NCBI GenBank assembly: GCA_026393835.1
Contig: JAPKZK010000143.1
Span: 1 to 41,988, forward strand
DNA from: Candidatus Aminicenantota bacterium
GTDB taxonomy: Bacteria > Acidobacteriota > Aminicenantia > UBA2199
Direction: 5' to 3'
Length of the DNA: 41,988 bases
How positions within the stretch are numbered: position 1 is the stretch's first letter; every line of letters begins with the position of its first letter. The translations under genes and the position numbers were made by a program. Of this stretch, positions 34,440-41,850 are shown piece by piece. Below the pieces are notes generated by a model. That model was given only the letters and a program-made list of their open reading frames with translations. It had not been told where the DNA came from and made no database searches.

Positions 34440-34916
34440 ATGGAAATGAACAAAAGTAAGCAAAGAGATTTGGACCAGCTTGAAAGTAATATTTCGCTGG
34501 TTATTGGAAAAGCAGGACAATTTTACAGAGACTCACCAAAAGATGAGACACTCTACTCTGTTACTCCAGAAATGTTAGAAATTTTGCGGTTTGCTATTTT
34601 GGATATCGCATTGCCAATCTTGCTTAACATAGGCACTAGTTTGATAATGGAGATATTTGAAAAAGCGAAAAAAAAGAAGGAAGCTTATCTTAAGTCGCTT
34701 GACAAAGAGAAAGTTAAAACTGATGTGAAAACAATGCTTGATAATATTTTGCCTGGAAATACGATTGAGCAGGATTGTAAAGAAAAAGCTATAAATGCTG
34801 TTCATGACTTACTTACTTATCATGGACTTATGACAAGAAAAGCCGATATTTATGCACAAGAAATTGTTAATGGGATAGAAAAAATACTTAGTGGAGGTGA
34901 AAATGAAAATTCCTAA
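34440..34916 (+). CDS. Small protein with one hydrophobic helix, unknown function
   Basis: A 158-residue protein I do not recognise. The N-terminal 40 residues are charged, followed at about 55-75 by a hydrophobic helix (ILDIALPILLNIGTSLIMEI) that could cross or insert into a membrane. A strongly basic helix (KAKKKKEAYLKSLDKEKVK) and a helical C-terminus come next. The gene is AT-rich compared with the housekeeping genes. A strong SD (AAGGAGGAG) is 8 nt before ATG 34440. It overlaps the TPR gene by 14 nt, so the two are translationally coupled and probably act together. It might be a pore-like or membrane-associated effector, but this is inference from the hydrophobic segment alone. Confidence 0.75.
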   Translation: MEMNKSKQRDLDQLESNISLVIGKAGQFYRDSPKDETLYSVTPEMLEILRFAILDIALPILLNIGTSLIMEIFEKAKKKKEAYLKSLDKEKVKTDVKTMLDNILPGNTIEQDCKEKAINAVHDLLTYHGLMTRKADIYAQEIVNGIEKILSGGENENS

Positions 34917-37146
34917 AATTACAATCAAACCGGATGGATATAAAAACAGGCTTTCGCAATATCTTTCCAAACATTTACTTTATAACAAAGTAAAGCAGAG
35001 TAAAAGTAAAGGACTTGATTTACATCCTTCGTACGAAAAATATGGTTCAAAAGAATTTGCTAAAACATTGGGTGAGGTAGACATATCCGACACTCAACAT
35101 GTGCAGTTTCCAGCTGTGTTATTAAGTCATTACCGGGAAAAGAATCAGTGCTCATCTCCTTGTTATTTCTATCCAATTGACAATAAATCGATGACAGAAA
35201 TGGAATATTTTCTCTTATGGAGTACGTTCAACCACTTACATTACACCGGGACCGACTATACTAATCGTTTAATTGCAGAATCGATTCAATACATAAGAAA
35301 AGAACATCAGGAGCTGGCTGTTCCTTTTGTTGAACAATTATGGGAACATAACTGGATATTTGAAGAGAATGTGGGTTTTCAATTATTAGCTTTAGCCATG
35401 GGGATTGAGCAGCAAAAAGATATTGAAAACTTGGATAATGACTCTCTTTTTGACTATTTCGATGAGATAGAAAGTGCTTTGAATAAGCTTAAATCTGATA
35501 GTAAAAATATGAATGAATGGATGTGGGGTTTACATATACTGAAGCCACATATTGACTTGTTCATTCAACTGACAAGGGGCAAATCGGATGATGAAATAAA
35601 AAAGATCAATCGAATTGTTTCAGAATTTGGTGCCGATATCGCTGAATTTAGAGCTGCAATCAGTCGTAGGGAAATTATCGATGACTACAACCCGGTGCAA
35701 CATTATTTATTTGAGGAATCCTGCCCAAAATGGGAGTCGGTGGACATAAATAGATTAAAGGAAAAAATTAACTTTGAAATCTTTTATCGAACCCATTTAC
35801 CCGAATTTGTTGGAATAAACGCATTGGACTGGTTTCAAAAGGGAGATTATGAAAAAATTGATTCTCTTAATAATGTCGATTCAGATCTGTTGTCATTAAT
35901 ATCATCTGTAACTTTAGGATTAAGTGAATCAGATAAGAAGAAAGCCGAAGAAATGTCAAGTGGTTTAGGCAACCCTGAATCCGAAAACTTTTTTGCCCTC
36001 AACATGACGAAAGTTGAATTTTTTAATCAAAATGAAGCCTATGATGAGTCTGAAAATCTCCTTATCAAATTGATTGAACATCTTTCTAAGAAGGAAGAGG
36101 ATCTCCCGCAATTAAATACTGCAAGGTTTAAATTGACAGAAGTATACAGGTTGATGGGAGATAAAAAACAGCTTTTAGCCGCTTACGAAGATCTTATTTC
36201 ATTGAGAGAAACGCTTTTTGGAGAAACTCATCAACAAACAATTTCGACCTACTTTCTGGCGGGAAATGAATATTACCTGCAAGGAGATATGGAAAAAGCC
36301 GAATTTTATTTTTTAAAAGCCCTAAAAGCAGAAGACTATGATGACATGACAATGGTAGTCATAATGAAAGCCTCATTGGGCTCCATTTTTGCCTTAAAAG
36401 AAGAGAATGAAAAAGCCGAGAAATTTCTTACCGAAGCGCTTGTGCTCAGCAAAAAAGAATTCGGAAAGGAGTATTTTACGACTGAAAAGTGTACTGATGA
36501 TCTCGCCTCATTTTATTTCGGGCAGAAAAATTATGGGAAATGTCGTGACCTAAATGAAGAACTCCTGTTGATCAAAATGAAGAATTGCGGACCGAAGGAT
36601 GTTTCGACTATATCAACACTTATCCACTTGGCTATGGCGCATAATATGCTGGGTGATCACAGTAAAGCTAAGGATGTGATGAACGAAATAATCAAGGTGT
36701 ACCAGGAAGTTCATGAACAATTGGACAAAAGCACCAACAATGTCTTCTTACAATTATTCAATTTCTACGACCAAAAGCAAAAAGAACGAATCGAGCAATC
36801 AAAAAAGTTTGTTCAAGACAGAAAAAAAACCAAATCTCTTATGAAGGAAGCCAAACAGTATGAGAACGACAATGATATCGAAAAGGCCATCAAATCATAT
36901 CTCCAGGCAGCAGATCTGTCCTTTGCAATATTTGAATCAGGCGGCCCTGCCGACCCCGACTCATTGTTGACAGCCGGTTTAAGACTATATGAACTGGAAC
37001 TGCCGGAATATGCTGAGTTGTGTATGAACAAATTGTTGACGATGATGAACACTTTTGACAAAGTAGATGAAAAATTGAAACTGATGGTGCACAAAGTGCT
37101 GGACTTAATCCACAGCACGAAGCAAAAGACCGATAAAAACACTTGA
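34903..37146 (+). CDS. TPR-repeat protein, partner of the preceding small gene
   Basis: A 747-residue soluble protein. Residues 1 to about 340 form an unrecognised helical N-terminal region. From about 360 to 640 there are TPR-like helix pairs of about 42 residues (AAYEDLISLRETLFGETHQQ, YYLQGDMEKAEFYFLKAL, NEKAEKFLTEALVLSKKEFG, LIHLAMAHNMLGDHSKAKD), resembling the Nephrocystin/kinesin-light-chain TPR type. A last helical segment (about 660-747) carries another TPR-like pair. The ATG at 34903 is preferred over the GTG at 34891 because GGAGGTG lies just before it. AT-rich like its partner. TPR arrays bind protein ligands, so this may be a sensor or scaffold for the small membrane-type protein. 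Confidence 0.82.
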   Translation: MKIPKITIKPDGYKNRLSQYLSKHLLYNKVKQSKSKGLDLHPSYEKYGSKEFAKTLGEVDISDTQHVQFPAVLLSHYREKNQCSSPCYFYPIDNKSMTEMEYFLLWSTFNHLHYTGTDYTNRLIAESIQYIRKEHQELAVPFVEQLWEHNWIFEENVGFQLLALAMGIEQQKDIENLDNDSLFDYFDEIESALNKLKSDSKNMNEWMWGLHILKPHIDLFIQLTRGKSDDEIKKINRIVSEFGADIAEFRAAISRREIIDDYNPVQHYLFEESCPKWESVDINRLKEKINFEIFYRTHLPEFVGINALDWFQKGDYEKIDSLNNVDSDLLSLISSVTLGLSESDKKKAEEMSSGLGNPESENFFALNMTKVEFFNQNEAYDESENLLIKLIEHLSKKEEDLPQLNTARFKLTEVYRLMGDKKQLLAAYEDLISLRETLFGETHQQTISTYFLAGNEYYLQGDMEKAEFYFLKALKAEDYDDMTMVVIMKASLGSIFALKEENEKAEKFLTEALVLSKKEFGKEYFTTEKCTDDLASFYFGQKNYGKCRDLNEELLLIKMKNCGPKDVSTISTLIHLAMAHNMLGDHSKAKDVMNEIIKVYQEVHEQLDKSTNNVFLQLFNFYDQKQKERIEQSKKFVQDRKKTKSLMKEAKQYENDNDIEKAIKSYLQAADLSFAIFESGGPADPDSLLTAGLRLYELELPEYAELCMNKLLTMMNTFDKVDEKLKLMVHKVLDLIHSTKQKTDKNT

Positions 37147-37284
37147 TACCGCCGACGGAGCTTGTTTTTTTTCTTGACAAAGGGATCCACTTTATCCCGT
37201 ACTGGATGAGATGATCGAAAAAGGGAGATGGTATATCAGAAGGTATACAATCACTTCTTAAAATCAATAGGAGAGTTATGATCT

Positions 37285-37329
37285 GAAAAAGCACCCACAG
37301 GGTGTCTTCTTGTAGGACACACCCTTTTT
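37285..37329. terminator. Overlapping bidirectional intrinsic terminators
   Basis: Forward: GGGTGTC (37300-37306) pairs with GACAC-A-CCC-type sequence (37316-37324), followed by TTTTT (37325-37329). Reverse: CACCC-TGT-GGGTG (37304-37292 on the minus strand) is followed by C and TTTTT (minus strand of 37290-37286). The two stems share the GGGTG arm, so they are mutually exclusive. They separate the convergent TPR operon and full-length Roco gene. The remaining part of 37147-37410 shows no gene. Confidence 0.7.
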
Positions 37330-37410
37330 ATAGCTGCGAAACACTTTTTCCGGCACGTAAAACGTAGGTATATCGTGGTGTTTCCTGGAGCGGCAGCCGT
37401 CAAACGGCGG

Positions 37411-39999
37411 TTATAAAAATACATCCGGCACTACCGGAAGTCCGGGGATCCATTGGGCGACCTTATTGTAAGTCCGCCCGGCTTTTTGAAGGGTCTCAAG
37501 TCCGGCCTTTGCTCCCGATAACTTTTTATGATATTCGGAATCCTTATCCATAAGCTTATTGAGAAACCGCCACACCCTGTTTAACGCGCCATTCATTTTC
37601 TCAGGCTCGCTTTTGGATGTCAGCGCGTCCAGATCATGGCTTAATTCGTTTAACTTTTCCTTGCTGTCCGGTTTTAGTTGAACCAATAAATCTTTCAACT
37701 CCTCGAAATCTGTTTGAAGGGCAGGTAAATTCACGGATATGTTCACCTCCACGTTGACTTCGGTGTGGACTTCGGTATGGGTATGCATTATTTGTTGAAG
37801 ATTGATCTCTATTTTGCCTTCTCTTATTAATTGCGCCACTTCAAGCTGACGGTCCTGTACGAGTTTTATGCCGTCCAGTAACTCTTTTACATTATATCTT
37901 CTTGTCGCCTTTTCAGGAAAGAGTTCCGCTTCTCCCATTCGTTCCAATTGCAGCAAATGATGGTAATCCACCCCGATGCCGGGGTTGTCCGGCAGCGGCA
38001 CTCTCTCGGACACGTCTATTTTATCGAAACCCGCGTTTATTTCCCTCAGGGTGTTTAAGATCACGGCCAGGTACTCCCTGCGCTGGGCGCCGGTTACAGC
38101 CATGGTTATGGTTTGCTCCCGGTCGTCGCTCTTGACCACAGCCAGGGCGTCGAATCCCCGGTTCTCCAGCACCACCCCGCTGCGCCAGCGCAGTCGGTCT
38201 TTGATGTCCCGGTGAAGCCGGACAATTAAACGCGGCATCACGGACGGGGGAAGGAAATAATAGCTGACCAGGAATTTCAGTGCACCGGCCGAATCGAGCG
38301 AATCGAATGGGATTTCCGGCTCGCCCACTTCCAGCAGGTCGGGCACCAGGATATCCCGGTCATTTTCCAGGGTATAGCAGAGTTCGAATTTTTTCATCAT
38401 GCCGATGATAAACTTATATTGGCTCTCGGGGTATTTACGGTCCCCTTCATTTTCGGCGGTTAGTATTTCCTTTAATTGGGAGCGGTTCAAAAGACCTTTG
38501 GCGGCGGATAATTGTTTCGAGGTGACGATCTTGTATACCGCGCCGGTGAGCCATTGGGGCCGAAGCACCTGGGTCTCTTCCAGCAGGTATTCCTTGAAAT
38601 GCAGGATGACGCCCAGGTCGTTGAGGAATGCCACCAATGTTTCCATGGCTTCGCGGTCTATTTTTTCCCCGGCGCAGATATCTCGATAGGTTTCATAGTC
38701 GATAAAATCCTCTTTCATTTTTTCCAGGCGATTTTTGACGTTGAACCAACTTTTGGGCCAGGTGGTGCGGATGAGTTCGACGCGGGCCAGTTCGTTTGTC
38801 AGGGCTTTTTTTAATGGGTCGATGCCGTTGCCGGATTTGCAGGAGAGGGGGTAAAAGCCTTTGATGTTGGGGTATTTTTCCTTGAGGTGGCGGCGGTTGA
38901 CGTCGAAACCGGGGTTTTCATCGATTTTATTTATCGCCACCATTACCGGGGAATCGCCGCCGAAGCTTTTGATATGGTTGAGCCAGTATTCGGTTTTTTC
39001 ATCCTTCCTGCCGTCCAGCACCAGGATATATAAACTGCGTTTGGAGAGGAAGAACTGGTGGGTGGCGTGCATGATCTCCTGTCCGCCGAAATTCCAGAGG
39101 CGGATTTTTATTATGTTGTTATTTTGGGTGATATCCATGGTATTAATATTAATGCCGTGGGTTTGTGATTCGTTTTTATCGAAATCCTGACCCAGCAGCC
39201 GTTTAACCAGCGATGTTTTGCCGGCGGCGCCGTCGCCCACCAGCAGGACTTTCACTTCGTTTAATGCCTGTTTTTCCCCCTCCAGGGATTTGAAATATTG
39301 ACGGATTGCCTCATTTCCCTTTTTGATGATCTCCACGGGCGGCGATTCCAGGGGGTTGTCTTCCAGGAAAATGCCGTCTTCACTATCCACTTCCCATTTA
39401 ATCTCCAGCCCCAGGTCAAGAAATTCAGCGGGCATATGAGTGATTTTATTCCCCATTAACAATAAGTTCTTTAAATTCTTCAACTCTTTGAGGCTTGATA
39501 TATCGCTGATTTGATTCTTGAATAAAGATAAAACCGTTAACCCCATCAACTCTTTGAGGATTGATATATCGCTGATTTGATTATTATATAAATATAACGT
39601 CGTTAACCCCTTCAATTCTTTGAGGCTTGATATATCGCGGATTTGATTGCGGGATAAATCTAAAACCGTTAACCCCTTCAACTCTTTGAGGCTTGAGATA
39701 TCCTTGATTTGATTGCTGGATAAAGATAAATTCGTTAACCCCTTCAACTCGTTGAGGTTTGATATATCGCTGATTTGATTTTTGTATAATACAAGCTTTT
39801 CAAGTCGTTGAAATTTTGAGAGCAGTGCAGGTAGGCGACGCAGTTTTTTCTCACAAATCGACAAACCCCGCACCCGCCCGTTATCGTCCGCTGCGAAACC
39901 GTCAACAATAGAACTCCCTATCTTTTCCAGGGAAACCCGCTCCAATGTTATCCCCGTCTCCTTTTCAAATTGCTCAACAAGCTTTAAGTCGTCACTCAT
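37411..39999 (-). CDS. Roco-family protein (LRR-Roc-COR GTPase)
   Basis: An 862-residue intact Roco protein. An N-terminal cap is followed by five or six 22-residue leucine-rich repeats (about 65-200; LKGLTNLSLSSNQIKDISS type), encoded by visible 66-nt DNA repeats (39450-39790). The Roc GTPase has Walker A GDGAAGKTS (255-263), the switch II segment WNFGGQE (302-308) and NKID (357-360). The usual Asp of the DxxG motif is Asn303. A COR dimerisation domain spans about 410-700, then a short Val/Asn-rich strand repeat (HTEVHTEVNVEVNISVN) and a helical C-terminus. GGAGG lies 5 nt before the ATG. Bacterial Roco proteins are nucleotide-regulated dimers of mostly unknown role. A truncated duplicate lies 3.1 kb away. 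Confidence 0.93.
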   Translation of the reverse strand: MSDDLKLVEQFEKETGITLERVSLEKIGSSIVDGFAADDNGRVRGLSICEKKLRRLPALLSKFQRLEKLVLYKNQISDISNLNELKGLTNLSLSSNQIKDISSLKELKGLTVLDLSRNQIRDISSLKELKGLTTLYLYNNQISDISILKELMGLTVLSLFKNQISDISSLKELKNLKNLLLMGNKITHMPAEFLDLGLEIKWEVDSEDGIFLEDNPLESPPVEIIKKGNEAIRQYFKSLEGEKQALNEVKVLLVGDGAAGKTSLVKRLLGQDFDKNESQTHGININTMDITQNNNIIKIRLWNFGGQEIMHATHQFFLSKRSLYILVLDGRKDEKTEYWLNHIKSFGGDSPVMVAINKIDENPGFDVNRRHLKEKYPNIKGFYPLSCKSGNGIDPLKKALTNELARVELIRTTWPKSWFNVKNRLEKMKEDFIDYETYRDICAGEKIDREAMETLVAFLNDLGVILHFKEYLLEETQVLRPQWLTGAVYKIVTSKQLSAAKGLLNRSQLKEILTAENEGDRKYPESQYKFIIGMMKKFELCYTLENDRDILVPDLLEVGEPEIPFDSLDSAGALKFLVSYYFLPPSVMPRLIVRLHRDIKDRLRWRSGVVLENRGFDALAVVKSDDREQTITMAVTGAQRREYLAVILNTLREINAGFDKIDVSERVPLPDNPGIGVDYHHLLQLERMGEAELFPEKATRRYNVKELLDGIKLVQDRQLEVAQLIREGKIEINLQQIMHTHTEVHTEVNVEVNISVNLPALQTDFEELKDLLVQLKPDSKEKLNELSHDLDALTSKSEPEKMNGALNRVWRFLNKLMDKDSEYHKKLSGAKAGLETLQKAGRTYNKVAQWIPGLPVVPDVFL

Positions 40000-40007
40000 G
40001 GTCGCCT

Positions 40008-40043
40008 CCGTTACACCGTTACACCGTTACACCGTTACACCGT
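40008..40043. repeat. 8-nt tandem repeat (CCGTTACA) in the Roco leader
   Basis: Four and a half copies of CCGTTACA lie immediately upstream of the Roco Shine-Dalgarno sequence. Copy number could change by slippage and alter the mRNA leader without touching the coding frame. Confidence 0.8.
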
Positions 40044-40077
40044 AAAACCATCACACATTACACATTAAACGCTTCCA

Positions 40078-40086
40078 ATTATAACA
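40078..40086 (-). promoter_or_regulatory. Putative extended -10 promoter of the Roco gene
   Basis: On the minus strand TGTTATAAT is a TATAAT with the TGn extension (40086-40078). No good -35 box is present at 16-18 nt. The leader would be about 70 nt and include the CCGTTACA repeat. Confidence 0.45.
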
Positions 40087-40143
40087 GAAAAAAGAGGGAA
40101 AAAGAATGGTCAATGGATGCGGCGCCCTTCGGGCAATCGAAAA

Positions 40144-40253
40144 GTAGGGGCTTGATTTATCCTGTAGGGGCTTGATTTATCCTGTAGGGGCTTGATTTAT
40201 CAAGCCCTACAACGGGCGATTCATTTCGGGGGTTTGATAAATCAAACCCCTAC
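40144..40253. repeat. Cluster of GTAGGGGCTTGATTTATC units and palindromes
   Basis: Two full 20-nt units (40144, 40164) are followed by a third that folds back on itself: GTAGGGGCTTGAT at 40184 pairs with ATCAAGCCCTAC ending at 40210. A second palindrome, GGGGTTTGAT-AA-ATCAAACCCC, is at 40229-40250. Further on, GGAACAGGC-ATT-GCCTGTTCC (40320-40340) is another perfect hairpin. The rest of 40000-40483 shows no gene. Related words occur at 13834-13868. Confidence 0.8.
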
Positions 40254-40483
40254 CGGGTAAGCCGTTACCCATAATGAAAAATCGGGCTGTCCCCAATCCG
40301 CCTAATCCGCCCTTTGTAGGGAACAGGCATTGCCTGTTCCAACGTGGCTGTTCCAACGTTCTGTGTTTTCGCCTGGATGTGTATTCGCTGATAACGTGGG
40401 CCTGTTTTTTATCTTAGTGGCATTCCGGCCCGGTTGCGGGATTAAAAAAAATGGAAAAATTTTAATAAAATGAAAGAAAATGC

Positions 40484-40512
40484 TTGAAAAACTATCGGTA
40501 AGCCGTTATAAT
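40484..40512 (+). promoter_or_regulatory. Cassette 2 promoter
   Basis: TTGAAA (40484-40489), a 17-nt spacer and a perfect TATAAT (40507-40512), followed after exactly 6 nt by ATG 40519. The sequence TATAATTT-A-AATG is shared with cassette 1 (23327-23341), so both would make leaderless or nearly leaderless transcripts running into the array. Confidence 0.7.
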
Positions 40513-40518
40513 TTGAAA

Positions 40519-40848
40519 ATGGACAGCAAGAAACGTGACATTCGAAGCTCTACCGCCGCGGGGAAGCCACTGGGCGGGTACGTCCAGTCGTTTCCCGACC
40601 TCCGGAAGAGACTGGGCGGGCCATTCCAGTCGTTTCCCGACCTCCGGAAGAGACTGGGCGGGTGCTTCCAGTCGTTTCCCGACCCCCGGAAGAGACTGGG
40701 CGGGCCATTCCAGTCGTTTCCCGACCCCCGGAAGAGACTGGGCGGGCCATCCCAGTCGTTTCTTGACCCCCGGAAGAGACTGGGCGGGTGCTTCCAGTCG
40801 TTTCCCGACCCGCGGAAGAGGCAATACTACCGGACCCTGTTCCCGTAA
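40519..40848 (+). CDS. Possible array 3-encoded repeat peptide
   Basis: A 109-codon frame from the promoter-proximal ATG through array 3. It gives six 14-residue repeats of the type KRLGGPFQSFPDLR and a stop 23 nt before the helical-protein gene. The same frame is also open upstream to 40480. Other frames on both strands are open too, as expected for a 42-nt unit. Between-unit differences in this frame are mostly non-synonymous (the residues after GG are Tyr-Val, Pro-Phe, Cys-Phe, Pro-Ser), so translation is not supported by substitution pattern. It may instead be a structured RNA. Confidence 0.3.
   Translation: MDSKKRDIRSSTAAGKPLGGYVQSFPDLRKRLGGPFQSFPDLRKRLGGCFQSFPDPRKRLGGPFQSFPDPRKRLGGPSQSFLDPRKRLGGCFQSFPDPRKRQYYRTLFP
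40562..40813. repeat. Array 3: six 42-nt tandem units, each able to form a hairpin
   Basis: Six exact-length 42-nt units start at 40562, 40604, 40646, 40688, 40730 and 40772. Each can be read as GGAA-GA-GACTGG-loop-CCAGTC-GT-TTCC plus an 8-nt linker: a nested 4+6 bp stem with a 10-nt apical loop. Unit 1 has CC in place of GA in the internal loop and a one-base change in the stem. The last five loop bases vary (TACGT, CCATT, TGCTT, CCATT, CCATC, TGCTT) while the stems are kept. Linkers differ by single bases. Confidence 0.92.
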
Positions 40849-40871
40849 AATAAATATAAGGAGATTTATAA

Positions 40872-41600
40872 ATGACTAAAGCGAAAAAGATCAAACAAAA
40901 CACCACGGGCGAACCCCCCCCGGACGATACAAAAAAAACGAAGAAAAGAAGAAACTCCGGCGAAGCCTTTGAAACAAAACTGGCCGTGGGTAGAAATACC
41001 CTCAAACTCTCGGCCGACGACCCCGGGCTCAAAGCCGATGCGGCAAGCGTGGGCTACGACGCCGCGGCCATAGCCCAGGGCCAGGCCTATTTCGATGCGC
41101 TTAACATAGCCTACGAGGCGCAGAAAACGGCGTTTACCGCGCAGTTGAATGCCTACACGATATTCCTGGACTTAAGGAAAGTGTCCAGGCAAAAAAACTC
41201 GCGTATCGTGCAGGCGCTCCGCCTGGTCTTAAGAGACGACCCCAAAACCCTGGCTAATCTGAAACCGGCGGATTTGACGAAAAAAGCCTATGGACCCTGG
41301 TCCGAAGCTAACCAGTACTTTTTCAAGAGATTAGGGGACCTTCCGGCGGTAACCGGGCTGTTGGCGGGAGTGGGCGTGCCCCAGGCAATGATAGATGAGG
41401 CAAAGCTGGCATTTATTAACACCCAAACCGCGGAAACGGCCCACAAAAACGCCAGGGCCGAAGCCCAACGGGCCACGGCGGCGAAAAATGAAGCCTACGG
41501 GGTTTATTCGAAATGGATGAGCCGGTATCTCAATGTGTTGGCCGCCGCCCTGGTTGACGACCCGCAAATGAGAGAAAAACTGGGCATCGTCGCCCACTAA
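40872..41600 (+). CDS. All-helical protein of array cassette 2 (paralogue of 23845-24603)
   Basis: A 242-residue protein of unknown family. The first 30 residues are basic and Pro/Thr-rich (low complexity). The rest is predicted helical with many Ala, Gln and Lys. Three blocks match the cassette 1 protein: the VGYDAAAIA helix, FFKRLGDLPAVTGLLAGVGV, and the C-terminal KWMSRYLNVLAAALVDDPQ. The low-complexity tail is at the N-terminus here, whereas it is C-terminal in the paralogue. The ATG is preceded by AAGGAGAT exactly 6 nt upstream. There is no signal peptide or membrane helix. It follows array 3 by 58 nt and is probably cotranscribed with it. Function is unknown; a role together with the array product is inferred from the conserved arrangement. 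Confidence 0.85.
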   Translation: MTKAKKIKQNTTGEPPPDDTKKTKKRRNSGEAFETKLAVGRNTLKLSADDPGLKADAASVGYDAAAIAQGQAYFDALNIAYEAQKTAFTAQLNAYTIFLDLRKVSRQKNSRIVQALRLVLRDDPKTLANLKPADLTKKAYGPWSEANQYFFKRLGDLPAVTGLLAGVGVPQAMIDEAKLAFINTQTAETAHKNARAEAQRATAAKNEAYGVYSKWMSRYLNVLAAALVDDPQMREKLGIVAH

Positions 41601-41615
41601 CCACGCGGCGCGTGG
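41601..41615 (+). other. Perfect hairpin directly after the cassette 2 stop codon
   Basis: CCACGC-GGC-GCGTGG begins at the base after TAA. No T-run follows, so it is not a standard terminator. It may stabilise the 3' end of the transcript. Confidence 0.55.
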
Positions 41616-41655
41616 ACCCGCTTTGCACGGCCCTGGAAATAATCGGGACAGTCAA

Positions 41656-41839
41656 GAATGTCACTAAGTTAAGCCTACATGGTTGAATAATGTGCCTTTT
41701 CAAAATCATCAAGTGATAAGAAAAATGAAACCCGATAAAACAGGCTGGGACAATATTCAGCCTCCCGTTAGGGTGCCATTTATCGATTGGTCTGGAAAAC
41801 CCCATAAATTGAGAATATAGCCTTAACTTAGTGACATTC
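41656..41839. mobile_element. MITE-like element, 184 bp, with 22-bp terminal inverted repeats
   Basis: The left end GAATGTCACTAAGTTAAGCC (41656-41677, 22 bp) is inverted at 41818-41839 with one mismatch. The interior (about 140 bp) has no significant gene. Twelve bases CGGGACAGTCAA immediately precede the left end (41644-41655) and recur at 41839-41850 after the right end, overlapping its last base. This could be a target duplication or part of a repeated unit. Confidence 0.65.
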
Positions 41840-41850
41840 GGGACAGTCAA

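Noticed and set aside
36870..37290. Minus-strand reading frames opposite the end of the TPR gene
   Set aside because: They are antisense shadows of a convincing TPR coding region and cross the terminator.
40562..40813. CRISPR or other classical guide array with spacers
   Set aside because: Only about five loop bases vary, and two loop variants recur. There is no spacer-sized unique sequence and no recognisable nuclease or Nop-type gene adjacent.
40550..41032. A minus-strand reading frame through array 3
   Set aside because: It exists because a 42-nt repeat keeps all frames open once a stop is absent. It runs antisense into the helical-protein gene and has no promoter.
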